Source: Sanghuangporus weigelae (lineage: Eukaryota > Basidiomycota > Agaricomycetes > Hymenochaetales > Hymenochaetaceae). Taken from it: DNA of 64,000 nt. The position numbers and the translations under genes are program-made. Below the pieces are notes generated by a model. The model worked only from the letters and a program-made list of their open reading frames with translations, searched no databases and was not told the DNA's origin. Shown piece by piece: positions 45,026 through 57,102 of this stretch; within the stretch, counting starts at the first letter, position 1; each line of letters starts with the position of its first letter. The DNA is taken from contig CP137318.1 in NCBI GenBank assembly GCA_033182465.1, positions 682,001-746,000 of the forward strand, given 5' to 3'.

Positions 45026-46117
45026 TGTTCAAACAAGCGAACTCCTGTCGATGGTATAGCCTTCCAGTTTAGAACAAGGCCAATTTATATACTCGTGAAG
45101 GTGAGGTCCTCTCATTTCACCGAGACCAGGAACAATGTCGGAAAGTGCGCTCTGCGACGAGAAATATCAAGAGACAGCTCAACATGACAGCCGTATGACT
45201 TCGTCCAGAGCCGGCCGCCAGTGCTTAGCTTCGGTTCCAGAAAAACATTCGAATAGGGCCCGATGTTCTAGCGCGCACCAGATCAGGAGTCATAAGTTGC
45301 TGGTCTATTCGAGGAGCGTCCTCGTAGAGCTTTGTTTTCCAAGAAAGAATTCAAGAATGCAGAACAAGGAGATCAAACATTCCGAAAACTTGAAGTGGAA
45401 CAGAATCTTCCGTTGTTATTTTCCGTGTCGGCAGCGAAGAATGTCCCCGGAAAGCAGAGAGGCTATATGTCCTCAGACAAAGGGAAATGTAGCCGACCAT
45501 GGTCGCCATAGCTATCAATAAACCAACATCTGGTAGCAGATCGCCAGTCTACTGTGCACAGAAATATCGAGGCACGCAGACTGGCCAGGTGACGACGCTA
45601 CAGTCAAAGCGCGAGAACCTGGCCTTTCTATGTCGTGAGTTTGCCTGTCAAATCAAGTGAAAAAATCGGCTATTGCGGACATAGGAGTAGAACAAAAATA
45701 CGACCGTGTGCCATCTTCCAGAGACCGATACGTGGACGACATAGAGCCATCAGTTCATTATTTGCTAAAAAAGAGTCCGAGATTGCGTAGCCGGTCAAAG
45801 GACCTCTATGTTATTGTTATTGATTTGTCAAGAACATGATTTGAGAGAACCGAGAATTGACCGTCGACCGAAACTCTTCTCATCAGATGCTTTGATTTGA
45901 CGAATTGAGGTCTCCCGCTACTTCCACGATGATTTTGATCGCACAGAAAGATGCCAGTCGACTTTGAGGTTTCTGCCACTATTAATGATTGAGAAGAGTG
46001 ATCAAGCTAAAAATAAGAAAAAAAAAGAAAACTGCGTCATGAAAAAAAGTAGATCACGTGCACCAATGCATCTACCAGCGCACGCGCAGTAACAACCAAA
46101 ACGTTGCGTCAAAAACC
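45026..46117. other. divergent intergenic, GH6 and DHHC promoters
   Basis: 1.09 kb. Holds an imperfect inverted repeat (45543-45550 GCCAGTCT pairing with 45578-45585 AGACTGGC) and, nearer the DHHC gene, a CACGTG palindrome (46056-46061). No coding exon or RNA gene recognised; short frames have no motif. Carbon-catabolite control of a cellulase would be usual, but I do not assign CreA sites. Confidence 0.45.
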
Positions 46118-48157
46118 ATGGGTCGACTATTGGGTCGAATATGGGTCGGGTTCACAACATGTCTTATTGCTTTCATCGCCTATTCTTCTCAAATATTCAT
46201 TATCTGGCCCTGGTATGGCCGTGAAGTCTCGGTAGACCTCCTCACGCTTCTCCTGCCCTTCAAGTAAGAATCTGCGATCACCTACGCGAATGAACATCTC
46301 AACTGACGAAGCATATGCAAGCTTTCTTGTAGGAATGATATACTGGAATTATTACCTTTCGGTGACGACGGATCCAGGACGCGTACCTAGAGGATGGGTT
46401 CGTATCTGATTCCGTTCGCATTCTAAGGCGACTGATTCTCGTTGATTTCTGTGCTGTTAAGTCACCGGATACTCGCTCAGAAGAAGGATATGAAGTGAAG
46501 CCTCTCACAGGCAATCCTCGGTATTGCAGAATGTGTGATGGTTACAAGCCGCCACGGACACATCACTGTCGGCAATGTCGCAGGTACGCGTCCTTGTATG
46601 TAGTAGACTGTATTTATCTCTCATTCCAACATAGATGCGTACTTCGAATGGATCATCATTGTCCCTGGGTGAATAACTGTATTGGACACTACAATCATGG
46701 GCATTTCATTCGCTTTCTCTTCTTCGTTGACGTCGCCTGCTCGTACCACCTTGCAATGGTTATTAAGAGAACCATAGATACTATGAATGCACGATATTGG
46801 GTACATATTCCGTTTCCCATTTTCTGCACTTTTAGATTGACTTTGACTATTAGGAGGGTCCAGATACGGTAGAATTCATATTTATGATCCTTAATTATGT
46901 GACTTGCGGCCCAGTCCTCCTTGCAGTGGGCGGATTCAGGTACGTTAGAGGACGATATTAGCGCTCTTTGAGCCGGAAGCTAATTTCATGTCTTTGTCAT
47001 TATCAGCTTGTACCACTTCTATTGCCTCAGTAAAAACACCACGACGATTGAGAGCTGGGAGAAGGACAAGGTTGCGACTTTGGTGAAGAGAGGCAAAATC
47101 CACGAAGTATGGCTACATATACTATTTTGTTGTCAAATAATCACTGACACTTTGGCACACTTGATTACTTCAGGTTAAATTTCCTTATGTATGTATCAAA
47201 AATTTTTAATAAAAAACAAACAAACAAAACCACGCGAGCCGCTAACGAGAGGAACTTCCACAGAACATCGGAAAACGGGCGAACCTCGAGTCTGTTCTAG
47301 GCAAGAACCCTCTTCTCTGGTGTTGCCCTTCAACTCCCCCAGGAGACGGTCTGAAGTTCCGTGTAATTGAGACTGAGGGTAGGTGGATTGCGCTCAATGA
47401 TCGTCGACGCGAGGAAGGCGAGGATGCGGGACACCAAGCGTAATTTGAGTGCATGTCGTCTCCGCATTGTGTGAGCCAGCCGTATCATCTACTTTAAATG
47501 TGAGAACTCATGCGTGCTATTACGCTACGTTCATCAGTGTTTGCTCGCCCTCCTATTGTTTGATACTTTAGATGGAGTCTCATACTGACGCAAGCACCTT
47601 CTTTAGATGGTGAAGCTCGTCCTTGGCCTCCCGAGGACCCCAATAATCGGGCCTACGACTTCAATCACGATTCCGATGACGACGACCATGAGTTAGAGCT
47701 CCCTGCTTCGCCGTGGACGTACGAAAACGGGTCAGTCAACCCTTCGCTGGAGCCGTCCAATGCTTTCCGGAGGCGAGCGGCAAAAGCCAATCAGCGCGCC
47801 CGTCAGACAGAAGGCGTCTCGAATGTCCCGCCGTATCATCCTGACTACGGCAAAACATCCGCAACATCATATGGCCGTTACCCGAAGGAAGAGGACGAAG
47901 GGAGCGACAGTGATGAGTGTCGTTATTACGAGGGGAGACGAAGAGTACGCCGGGGCTCGGAGGGATACGAGGTTCAGATGAGTCCTACTGACCGTGAGAC
48001 GATTTTGAGGCGGTACATGTTGACGAGAGGAGGGGAAGCGGGACGATATAAGACGTACAAACCTGAGACCCCTTCGGCATCGTCCTCGTCTTCACCTGGT
48101 CCTCAGGAACAGTACGAAGATGACCTACCACTCGGAGCGGAAGCGAATGTAATGTGA
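46118..48157 (+). CDS. PFA4: DHHC palmitoyltransferase, PFA4-like
   Basis: 458 residues, nine exons: 46118..46263, 46322..46397, 46462..46583, 46635..46800, 46854..46939, 47007..47106, 47174..47188 (15 nt), 47264..47378, 47607..48157; phases agree throughout. Four membrane segments are expected: two before and two after the cysteine-rich domain. That domain reads [19 protein letters not shown] and [20 protein letters not shown], with catalytic Cys124 in [12 protein letters not shown] precedes it. After the last helix, [18 protein letters not shown] is the PFA4-type block; its first five residues come from the 15-nt exon. The last intron is 228 bp; if retained, translation would stop after about 22 extra residues and lose the acidic, disordered tail. 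S-acylates proteins at the ER or Golgi. Confidence 0.9.
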
Positions 48158-48411
48158 TCATAGTTCTGAGGCACTCTGTGTTATAATTCCTTTTCGCCGC
48201 ATGGACATATCTTCATCATAACTCCATACAGGAGACATTAATCAGACGTACATTAAGATGAGAAGCGCGTGGTGTGTAGAGAGTTCACCATATACATGAA
48301 TGATACAGTTTGGGAAGGTGAATACGCGAACGTTAGAATAGATAGTCTCCAACAAAAAGCTCAGAAAAGGATAGTGTTAAGAGACGCGGGGTGTCTAATT
48401 AACACCAACAA

Positions 48412-50950
48412 TTACGATGCGGAAAGGTATACTTTCCAAGGCACACTGTTCCCTTTCTTATTTATCTCAAGAATATGCTGTCCGACTGTAAGATCAACCG
48501 ACCATTCATCTTCGGGTTTCGCAGGGCTCTCAGAAGCCACCGAACCTGGCGACGATTCCGCATTACCGTTCACAAGTACGTTTGCCACCTTCAGCACATC
48601 TTTTGCGCCTGGCGTTACGGTCCGCCCATCAAGCTTGATCTCTACTTCTGACGAGGTCGCAAACCGCCATTCCTGACCTCCTTTGTCTCTCTTTGCTTCG
48701 GAAGTAATGATTGCAGAATCAGGTGTAATTTCTTGCTGCACGTCGGGGGGTTTGACCTCCTGATCGATCGGTACGACTTTCTTCGGTCGTCCCCGCCCAC
48801 GTTTCTTCGAAGGCGTCCGAATAATTTTCGACTCTTCTCCATCACTTCCTTCATCACCATCGGCCTCATGAAGCGCAAATTTGACCGATCGGATCATGAG
48901 TTTGGCCTCTACAATGGGTACACGCAACGCAAAATTCCGGACACCAGCATGCGTATCAAGAGTTGCGAGACGTCGGCGCATCTCGCTTTTCCCTGGTGGA
49001 CAACACTCGAGTCGCACACTGTATAATCCGGCCGCGCTGGCTGGTGGTACCGGTGATGGGGCATCGGTTCGGCCGGTTGTAACGGTTGGCTGAGATGCGG
49101 ATGGCGCAGGTGTTGCTGAAGCGCGAGCAGGAGTAGCCGTAGTCGGAGCTGGAGGTGCATAGAAGTTCTGCGCAGGAACTTGATTCGGGGTCGTATATTG
49201 TTGGAAAGGAGCGTATGCCGAAGTCTGTTGCTGATGTGAAGGCGTTTGCGCAACAGAAGTCAGCTTCGCTTGTGCAGTAGCTGCTGCTGCTCTCGCTAGT
49301 TTGGGGGTTGGCATTGCGATTCCTGGAGTAGTGGTGGTTGCGGTTGGAGGTGAGGTCGAGGTATGGGTCGAATATGGAATGGATGAAGCTGATGGAAGAG
49401 TCGTTGCGGGAACAGCAGGTGAAGCTGCCTTTGCTTTCTTTTCGGGGGTGACGCTTTTGTCTTTACTAGTCGAAGAGACACCACTTACGCCTGGTCCTGA
49501 GCCTCCAGGCACACGAAGTCGGGCTGTCGGCGCACTTGACTCTCCACCATCAGGAGGTTCTGCGTTGGTGCTATGGACTGCCGGGTGATGACCAGGTAGC
49601 TTTAATTTTATCCGTGTATGCGAGCCTTCCGCAGAAGCTGAATAACTGGCACTAGTTCCATTCATATTGTACTTGGCGGGAAGGTCTGTCATGATTTGAT
49701 GGAAATATGTCTACAGATTCAAACCGCCATTAGAGATCAGCTCACATATTTCGGTACAGCAGGTCATACCTTCAGTGCGAGAGCATCCTCCCATATCAGA
49801 GAATGATCTTCGTTGAAGCTCATAGCATTCGAAAAAACAAGGTCCACGTCATTGATGAAGTCGGGAATTGTGTGGTACTCTTTGCGCTTTATTCGTTTCT
49901 AGAAAAGCAGGTGATAAACGTTAACTGTGAGGTTATTTGGGTAAATAGGCTCACAAAGATATCCTCTAAACAGATGGGCCGTGAAGTAAGCTTGTAATAA
50001 ATCGCCCATTTCTTCTTTGAGGGAAGCTCCATGAAGGGGTCTGAGAGCTTACGCTCACTGAATACAGAGATAAGGAATATGTTTCAGGTCAGGGAGCCTC
50101 AAACGCACCTCTCATCTGTCTTTGCCACCAACTTCAACAACCTATTCTTCATGAGTCGATGGATGTTTACCCCTTTCTCCTTCTTTTTTCCACCTTCTTT
50201 ATCGGACCCCTCATCGTCTTCTTTGCCTTTCCGGGCGATCTTATCTATTTCTTTGTTCGCCAGTTTCTGTGGTCAGACAGGTTAATGAACCTCACCGACA
50301 AGGAAGAGATCGGATTGTTATCCTACCTGCAGCGTCTTCGCATCCTTCCAGATAACGCTCTCTCGTTGGTTATATCTTTTGGCATTCCTGAAGCATGTGT
50401 CAAGCTCCTCGCGCAGAGCCTCGAGAGAAGCGTATGCATGATTCTCGAGCTGAGACTTGATGTCGTCGAGAGCAAGCGGGTGTTTGATGATCTCGTAGTA
50501 ATCTGGAAACTGTCTCTTCGACGGAAGCCGTAGGAAATCGTAGGAAATTTGTCGGCCTCTGTGTATCGTCACCGGCGAACAATGCAGATGCAGAAAGGGA
50601 CAATGGTCAGTGTCTCGTGAAATGAAATAAAGGATTGGATGACCGGTGCCGTGACTGACTCGCTTGAGCGAGGCGCGACTTCAGATGGTCACTCACTCTT
50701 TGTTAACCGCATCCTTCAGGACTTGTAACACCTTCAACCCTTCCTCTCGTACTTCCTCCGGACTCATTGAAGTCGCCGCCCCCGCTACATTGCCACTATT
50801 TCCTTCTTCGCGATCGCTGCTTTCCTCTCTTTCTGGGGGGATGCTACCGCCGTCTTTCGAAGAAGGTCCTGCCTCGCCGTCCTTATGACGTTTCGAGCGC
50901 GGTACATTCAAGTCGATCTGCGAGTCCGCCACGAGCTCTCGTTTAACCAT
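48412..50950 (-). CDS. RSC4: RSC subunit with tandem bromodomains, Rsc4-like
   Basis: 724 residues. Exons: 50950..50697, 50558..50327, 50266..50109, 50057..49955, 49898..49770, 49710..48412 (phases 2, 0, 2, 0, 0). Bromodomain 1 at about 70-162 contains ISYDFLRLPSKRQFPDYYEI with IKHPLALDDI and CFRNAKRYN. Bromodomain 2 at about 205-295 has FMELPSKKKWAIYYKL, TSRPICLEDI and VFSNAMSFNEDHS. The Pro/Thr/Ser/Ala-rich linker carries an AT-hook-like KKRGRGRPKK (about 48790-48820), and the C-terminus (WSVDLTVGQHILEINKKG) matches the Rsc4 tail fold. Rsc4 reads acetyl-lysine for the RSC remodeller. Exon 1 codes an acidic leader ending in VLKDAVNKE. Confidence 0.9.
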
Positions 50951-51601
50951 CTTGTCCTAGAATGAATATAAAGACAAATTTCAGGATGGCATTTGTCTGC
51001 TCATCCAATTGCTGACGCCTCACACTAACATCGTCACGTGCGCCATTTGTTTACGTGTTGTTTGGTACATCGTTTATTCGTGTTTGTCTCGACACCTTTT
51101 TACTTTACATTTTTTATTTTGCCACTTACTCAAGATCCAGTCCAGAAAGTAATGTAAGTCATGTTTCTCTCTAAATTCGTCACAGATCCTGCATTCATGT
51201 AGATACGATTGGCGGGACAAAACTTAACGCGACCACTCTAACTCTTGCACAAACATTATTATTCCGTACTTCAGCCGCACGGCGCTCCGTAGTCGTGATT
51301 ATGCATGGTTCATGAAGACTCAGGCTTGCGATATCGCTTGAAGTATTAAGCTTGCGAGCGTTCATCACGAGGTCTAATGTGTACTCCACTTCAAACCCAC
51401 TGGCCTTCCAATTCAGGCGAAGAAGCGAACTATTTTCATATACCCCACATTCTTCTTGTCCCACACTTTCAAAAGGCGAGCCGGTGGACCGACATCAACG
51501 GAATCAAAATTTTAGTAACTCCTCTATAAAACAGTAAAGATCCACCCCGAACGTCTCTTGTGCTTCCTAGCTTCTATCTCTATCCCTGATATCGTTTCAA
51601 G
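50951..51601. other. divergent intergenic, RSC4 and sugar transporter promoters
   Basis: 651 bp. T-rich around 51090-51125. No gene, repeat or RNA recognised. Confidence 0.5.
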
Positions 51602-53892
51602 ATGACGATTAATGAGGGCAATCCGTACGAGGAAAAAAGCCTTCTAAGCCAAATTGAGGATGCGACTGGTCTGCAGAATGGCGAACTGGAGCAGGCGACC
51701 AATGATAACCGACCAAGGCTCCGCGGAAGAACTTTGACGTATACCCTTGCCTTTGTCGCTGGAACAGGATTCACTCTATTTGGGTTCGTAGTGTCCCTAC
51801 TATGGGTATTTCACGTCATCTGAACCGGCTTGGTGTTAATTCTCTAAGCTATGACCAAGGGGTTATGTCTGCACTCTTAACTGCAAACCAGGTAAGCGCT
51901 ATCACTACATCTACGTCCAATGCATTGTAAATGCTCACCAAGGCACGCAGTTTGAAAAGGTGTTTCCTCAAGTAAACACCGACTCGCACCCAAATCACGC
52001 AACGCTTCAAAGCTTTGTTGTTGCGATCTATGTATGCGCGAATATAAGCTCGCGCTTGGGTATCCACTTACAGATAATCGATTTTTTAGGAAATTGGATG
52101 CCTGATTGGAGCATTATCGAATTTGTGGGTCGGCGATAAGCTCGGACGAAGGAAAACCATCGTCCTCGGTGGCTGCATCATGATCATTGGTGCCATTCTG
52201 CAGACGGCATCGATTAGCTATGCAATGCTCGTAGTAGCTCGTATTATCACAGGTCTTGGCAATGGTATTAACGTAAGTGTTAAGGCTTGGAACATGTCAT
52301 CGCCTATTTTCTTCTTTGCATAGACTTCAACTGTTCCATCGTACCATTGTGAATGCAGCCCGGCCACAAAGCGTGGTAGTAACATTATGATAGAAGGAAG
52401 TTTAATTACTCTGGGTATCATGATCTCGTACGTCTCGATCCCATCTGTCCTGTTAAGGTCTTGTCCAGCTGACCACTTCGCTAGCTATGTACGTATACAT
52501 AATGATTTTGGAGGAAACATAAAAGCCATTGCTAATGTCATCGCTGTAGTGGATAGATTTCGCATTGTGAGAAATCGACGCTTCATTCCATGTTTCCCTA
52601 CTTACATAGCATCCAGCTTCTTTGTGTCCGGGAGCACAGCGCAATGGAGGGTTCCTATTGCGTTTCAAATCATCCTAGCGCTGATAATGATTGTTGGAAT
52701 TGGTTTCGTGAGTTCATTACTGTTTCCGTTGGTCCTAAAAGTTCAAAGATAAATTAGTTGCCGGAGTCTCCTCGGTGGCTCGTCAAGCATGGTCGACATG
52801 CGGAGGCTCTCTCTGTTATTTGCGCACTAGACGATAAGGACATTTCAGACCCGGAGGTCCAGCACACTTATATTGCCATCCACGAGACCGTTGTTGCAGA
52901 AGGAGGTTTTGGATCGGAGTCAACCAACCTCAGCGAACTCTTCACGCACGGCCGTAGTCAGAACTTCCGTAGAGCTGCTCTTGCAGTTACGTCTCAATGC
53001 TTTCAACAGATTACGGGTATCAATATCATCACGTACTACGCGGTATGTTCTTGCTACTGTGCATCGTTGACATGAGCTCATCGAAGTACCATAGACAATC
53101 TTATTCCAGCGACTTGGTCTTTCGGATATCAATTCACGAATTGTAGCCGCCTGTAATGGGACCGAATACTTCCTCGCCAGTCTCATCGCTATCTTTATTA
53201 TCGAGCGCGTCGGTCGGCGGAGACTAATGCTGTACAGCGCGGTCGGTCAGACTATCACTATGATCTTACTGGCGATCCTAGGGAGCATCAATAACTCGGT
53301 CGCTCAGGTCATCTCCTGTGTACTTCTCTTTGTCTTCAACTCGATCTTCGCACTCGGTTGGTTGGGCATGACTTGGCTTTACGTATGTTCTTTCCGGGTA
53401 CTTTGTTAATCACTTCTGAATTTTGTTACTATATAGCCTGCTGAAATAGTCGGACTGCGTATCAGAGCACCTGCTAATGCCCTAAGTACAGCGTCCAACT
53501 GGATTTTCAATTTCATGGTCGTTATGGTCACCAGTCCTTCTTTCGAGAACATATCCTGGGGTACCTACATCGGTAAGCTATATCTTTATCATGAACATAT
53601 TCCTGTTCCTGAGTAAACAAATCCAGTCTTCGCCTCCCTGAACGCTTTCATATTTCCGATTGTATACTTTTTCTTCCCGGAGACTGCTGGGCGTTCTCTA
53701 GAGGACATGGATGTCGTCTTCGCGCTTGCACATAATGAAGGCGTGTCTCCGGTGAAAGTTTCGCTCCGGAAGGACGTCCCACCTGCTGGATCACGCGAGG
53801 CGGACGTTATACTCGGAATATCAGATGGTTCGGCACGTAAGAAAGATGAATCATCTGTCATTATTCAGGACGAGAAACGACGGGAAGATTAG
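51602..53892 (+). CDS. MFS sugar/H+ symporter
   Basis: 559-residue plasma-membrane hexose-type transporter with twelve helices. Twelve exons: 51602..51783, 51849..51891, 51951..52031, 52090..52272, 52324..52427, 52485..52488 (4 nt), 52550..52566, 52617..52707, 52758..53042, 53095..53382, 53437..53572, 53627..53892; all phases fit. Signatures: GYDQGVMSALL, LWVGDKLGRRKTIVLGG, PESPRWLVKHGR, QQITGINIITYY, IERVGRRRLML, PAEIVGLRIRAPANALSTASNW and FPETAGRSLEDMD. The 4-nt exon supplies part of SYWIDF in helix five. The family is typical of sugar uptake next to cell-wall degradation, but it is not adjacent to the GH6 gene. Substrate unknown. Confidence 0.92.
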
Positions 53893-54658
53893 ATGAGTTC
53901 ATAGCAAAGTACAAAGGAGAAATAAACGTATCGAACTTACGTGAATGCCCGCCATAGCATGGAGCAGTTTTTTTTTTCGAGTTTCGGAAGTCGCGGTGAG
54001 GAAATTAAACGGTGATTCTCCCGAAAATTACGTTCTTGTCGAACCTTCTCGAGAAGACAATTAAGCTATCGTTCCTCCAGGCTTGGATTTCGAGGTGTGC
54101 TGTGAAGCTAAATGAATGCGAGACAGACGAGACATTTTTACCTCTTGATGGAATGGATCTGGACATGTAAGTATGAAAAGTCAGTATGGCAATTGCGTAA
54201 TGCGTTCCTCGGGTATCAGACAAGGAAACAAAGACCTGCACCGCGGGAGAGCGCACGGATACCGGATATGAACATTTGTTTGAAGGCCGTGGAAGGTGTT
54301 GACGACAATCATCGATCGCATTTCATGCTTTTGTACCTTCGTTATTAATTCATTTCAGTTCATTTCGTAGTCCTCGCTCGAGTACGAAGAATGTATAGAC
54401 GACCGACTCCAAGATTGGAGCAGGAAGGCTTTTGTCGATTACCTGATTAGGTAAGGACTGTTCGATCGTTGAAGTTTTAGCGACGATCTCGGAGGACGTG
54501 TTCTTGTCTTGTGTCAGCATCAATCATAAAGACAAAATCCCGATGCCTAGATTAGGACGCTCTCAGCGTAATCGAAATACATATAATATGTCTCAACAGT
54601 CCGATCCCCTTGCTCCATATCTTTCCTTCTTACCACCGTCTCCAGCTCTTCTGTGAAA
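53893..54658 (+). other. intergenic, promoter of the desaturase
   Basis: 766 bp; T run at 53969-53978. Short frames on both strands without motifs. Nothing else supported. Confidence 0.5.
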
Positions 54659-56792
54659 ATGGGTTCAAGTATGGCAACCAGCGACGAAAGCAGGCCATCC
54701 CCTCGAAGTGTTCCGCAAAAGGGCGAATTCTGGTGGGCGAACGCCATTTTCTTCGTGGGCGTGCACATCGCGGCTTGCATCGGAGTATACTATAGGCCTG
54801 CATGGACCGTTCCTCGCGCGACTTTGCTATTGGGGATTCTTACTTGGCAGCTTGCGTGCTTTGCGTGCGCGTTGTTTCTATCAGTTTATTGCTAAGGGAA
54901 CGCTTCTCATGTACTGGCGCAGAGTAACGATCGGATACCACCGTTTGTATTCTCATAGAGCTTTCCGTGCTGCCTTCGGTGTCAGGCTCGTCCTATCGTT
55001 GCTCGGATGCATGGCTTTTCAAGGATCAATTAAGGTGAGGCGATCAGGATGTCGTATGCTTTCAAGTATTGACCGTCCAAAATAACTAGTGGTGGTATGC
55101 TTCCATGCGTTTAACAATAAGATTGCTTCATTGACGTGCCGTCAGGTGCCTTAGACACAGGTTGCACCATGTACGTGGCCTTGTTTTCACCATTTTCGGG
55201 TCTCTAATCACTGCACAGAGGTTTACCGATGATCCGGTCCACGATCCGTGAGTTCTGTCGATCACCTCTCGGCACTTTCCTGTCTGTGGAAGCTTATCCT
55301 GCTTCGCATAGGTACTGCGCGACTCGAGGACTTTTCTTCGCGCACGTGGGTTGGATTTTTTACAAGCCCAAGTACGAGAAGATGGGTACTATTGACCGAG
55401 ACGATCTGGAGAATGACCCTGGTATAGGCTACCGTGTGTTCTTCGCATGACTGACATCTAACGAACTCCCCAATAGTTGTGCGCTTCCAGCACAAACACT
55501 ACGGTGAGAGTTTTAATTCATTTATCTAAACGATGGAGAAATAAATGACTGACAGTTACTTTTCAGTTCCACTTGCACTTTTTGCCGGCTTTGTTCTGCC
55601 AACGCTATTGGGACTATTATGGAATGATCCTATTGGTGCCTACATCTATGCTGGTCTCGTTTCAAGAATTGCAAGTGAGTCCCGACTTTACTCAAGCACT
55701 CAAACTGTAAACTTACTCATCTTTTCGTCAAGTCTGGCATTGTACCTTCCTTGTGAACTCGTGAGCAATAACCCCTGCAACGTTGTCGTCTGCGAACTGA
55801 CAAATTACGCTCAGTTTAGCGCATTGGGAAGGTTTGCAGCCATACACGGATGAGAACACTTCTCGAGGAAACTTGGTGAGCTCTACTCACGAGCCTTTTT
55901 TACCGGATTGAAATAACGTCGAAAAGATTCTGGCTTTGCTAACTTGTGGAGAAGGTGCTCATAACTTCGTGAGTGTCGAAAGTTTTTTCTTGCAGTTCCA
56001 TTGGTCATTTACGACTTTTGCTACAGCATGTAAGCGAGTTCTTACGCATTCGCTGCTTTCTTTCTTAATATCACGCTTTCATCAATTCCAGCATGCATTC
56101 CCGCATGACTTCCGAGCGGGGCCGGCTAGGACGAACTGGGATCCGTCCAAATGGATCATCGTCCTCCTTCACCGACTTGGCCTTGCAACCGGGCTGCGTC
56201 GCGCTCGGAATGAAGATGTTAAAGCCGCAGAAGCATGGATGCGATTACACGGTCATCATGTCCCACATATTTCGTTTTGGGATTATACTAGCCTTCAAGC
56301 AAGTAGCGACGAATCGTCTACGGCGGCATCTCAGTCCTCGATGTCCTCCTCTTCTGAAGACGAATCTGAGTGGGACGGACCCGCTTGGGATGAGAGTGCT
56401 TTGCGAAGCTACGTCGCAGAGAAACCTGGACGGTGTGTTGTACTCCTGGATGGGTATGCGATTGACGTTACACGATATCTTGGAGAACATGTACGTTTCC
56501 TTCCTTTTGGTTCGCGACTTGACATTCCTCTGACCAATTCTTCGTTTCGTCTTTGTTAATCTAGCCGGGAGGGGCGGTTTTCCTCCGTAAATACTCCGTC
56601 CGAGAACGCGAAACCGATGACTCCTCGAATAAACCTAGTTCAAAGAAGAAAAATGACGAACCATCGGCGAAGAACTTGCACGACCTGGCACGAGAAACGT
56701 CAGCTGCATTTCATGGCGGGATGAACAAGCATTCCCGCGCTGCGAGGAGGCGGTCACGACAACTCAGAGTCGCGAGAGTTGTCTTGGGATGA
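54659..56792 (+). CDS. OLE1: acyl-CoA delta-9 desaturase with C-terminal cytochrome b5
   Basis: 460 residues from fourteen exons: 54659..54864, 54923..55034, 55090..55094 (5 nt), 55146..55170, 55219..55247, 55312..55421, 55477..55503, 55567..55674, 55733..55760, 55815..55875, 55927..55968, 56027..56029 (3 nt), 56092..56490, 56565..56792. All phases close. Di-iron histidine boxes: GYHRLYSH, RHRLHHRF and EGAHNFHHAFP. Also QGSIKWW, FFAHVGWIF and the b5 haem segment GEHPGGAVFL near the C-terminus (the second haem His is in AFHGGMNKHS). Inserts oleate-type double bonds in the ER membrane. A Ser/Glu-rich linker joins desaturase and b5 parts. Box 3 is complete only if the 3-nt exon is used. Confidence 0.9.
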
Positions 56793-57102
56793 AGGGATGG
56801 AAAGGATGATGGACAGGTGTCCGAATCTGAATCGAATGTATGATAGTTTAAAGAAGGAACTTCTCGTTAAAGAAAGGGATATATGCTTATGAATTCACTT
56901 ATGGTTACTTGTCAGCGTAAAGTGATGTGCGCCAGAAGACGAGCGATGACTTGGGACGTTGGGCAGTTGTAGTGTAGTAGCTAACTCCGTAGACGTATCC
57001 TGTATGAACTCTACTTTACTACGTAAAAGAACGAACTTATTTTCCCACCTTGCCTAGCCTAAGCCTGATTCAACTTACATACCATATCCACGTATGCTTG
57101 CT
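56793..57102. other. convergent intergenic
   Basis: 310 bp of 3' flanks of the desaturase (+) and CutC (-). Nothing recognised. Confidence 0.5.
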
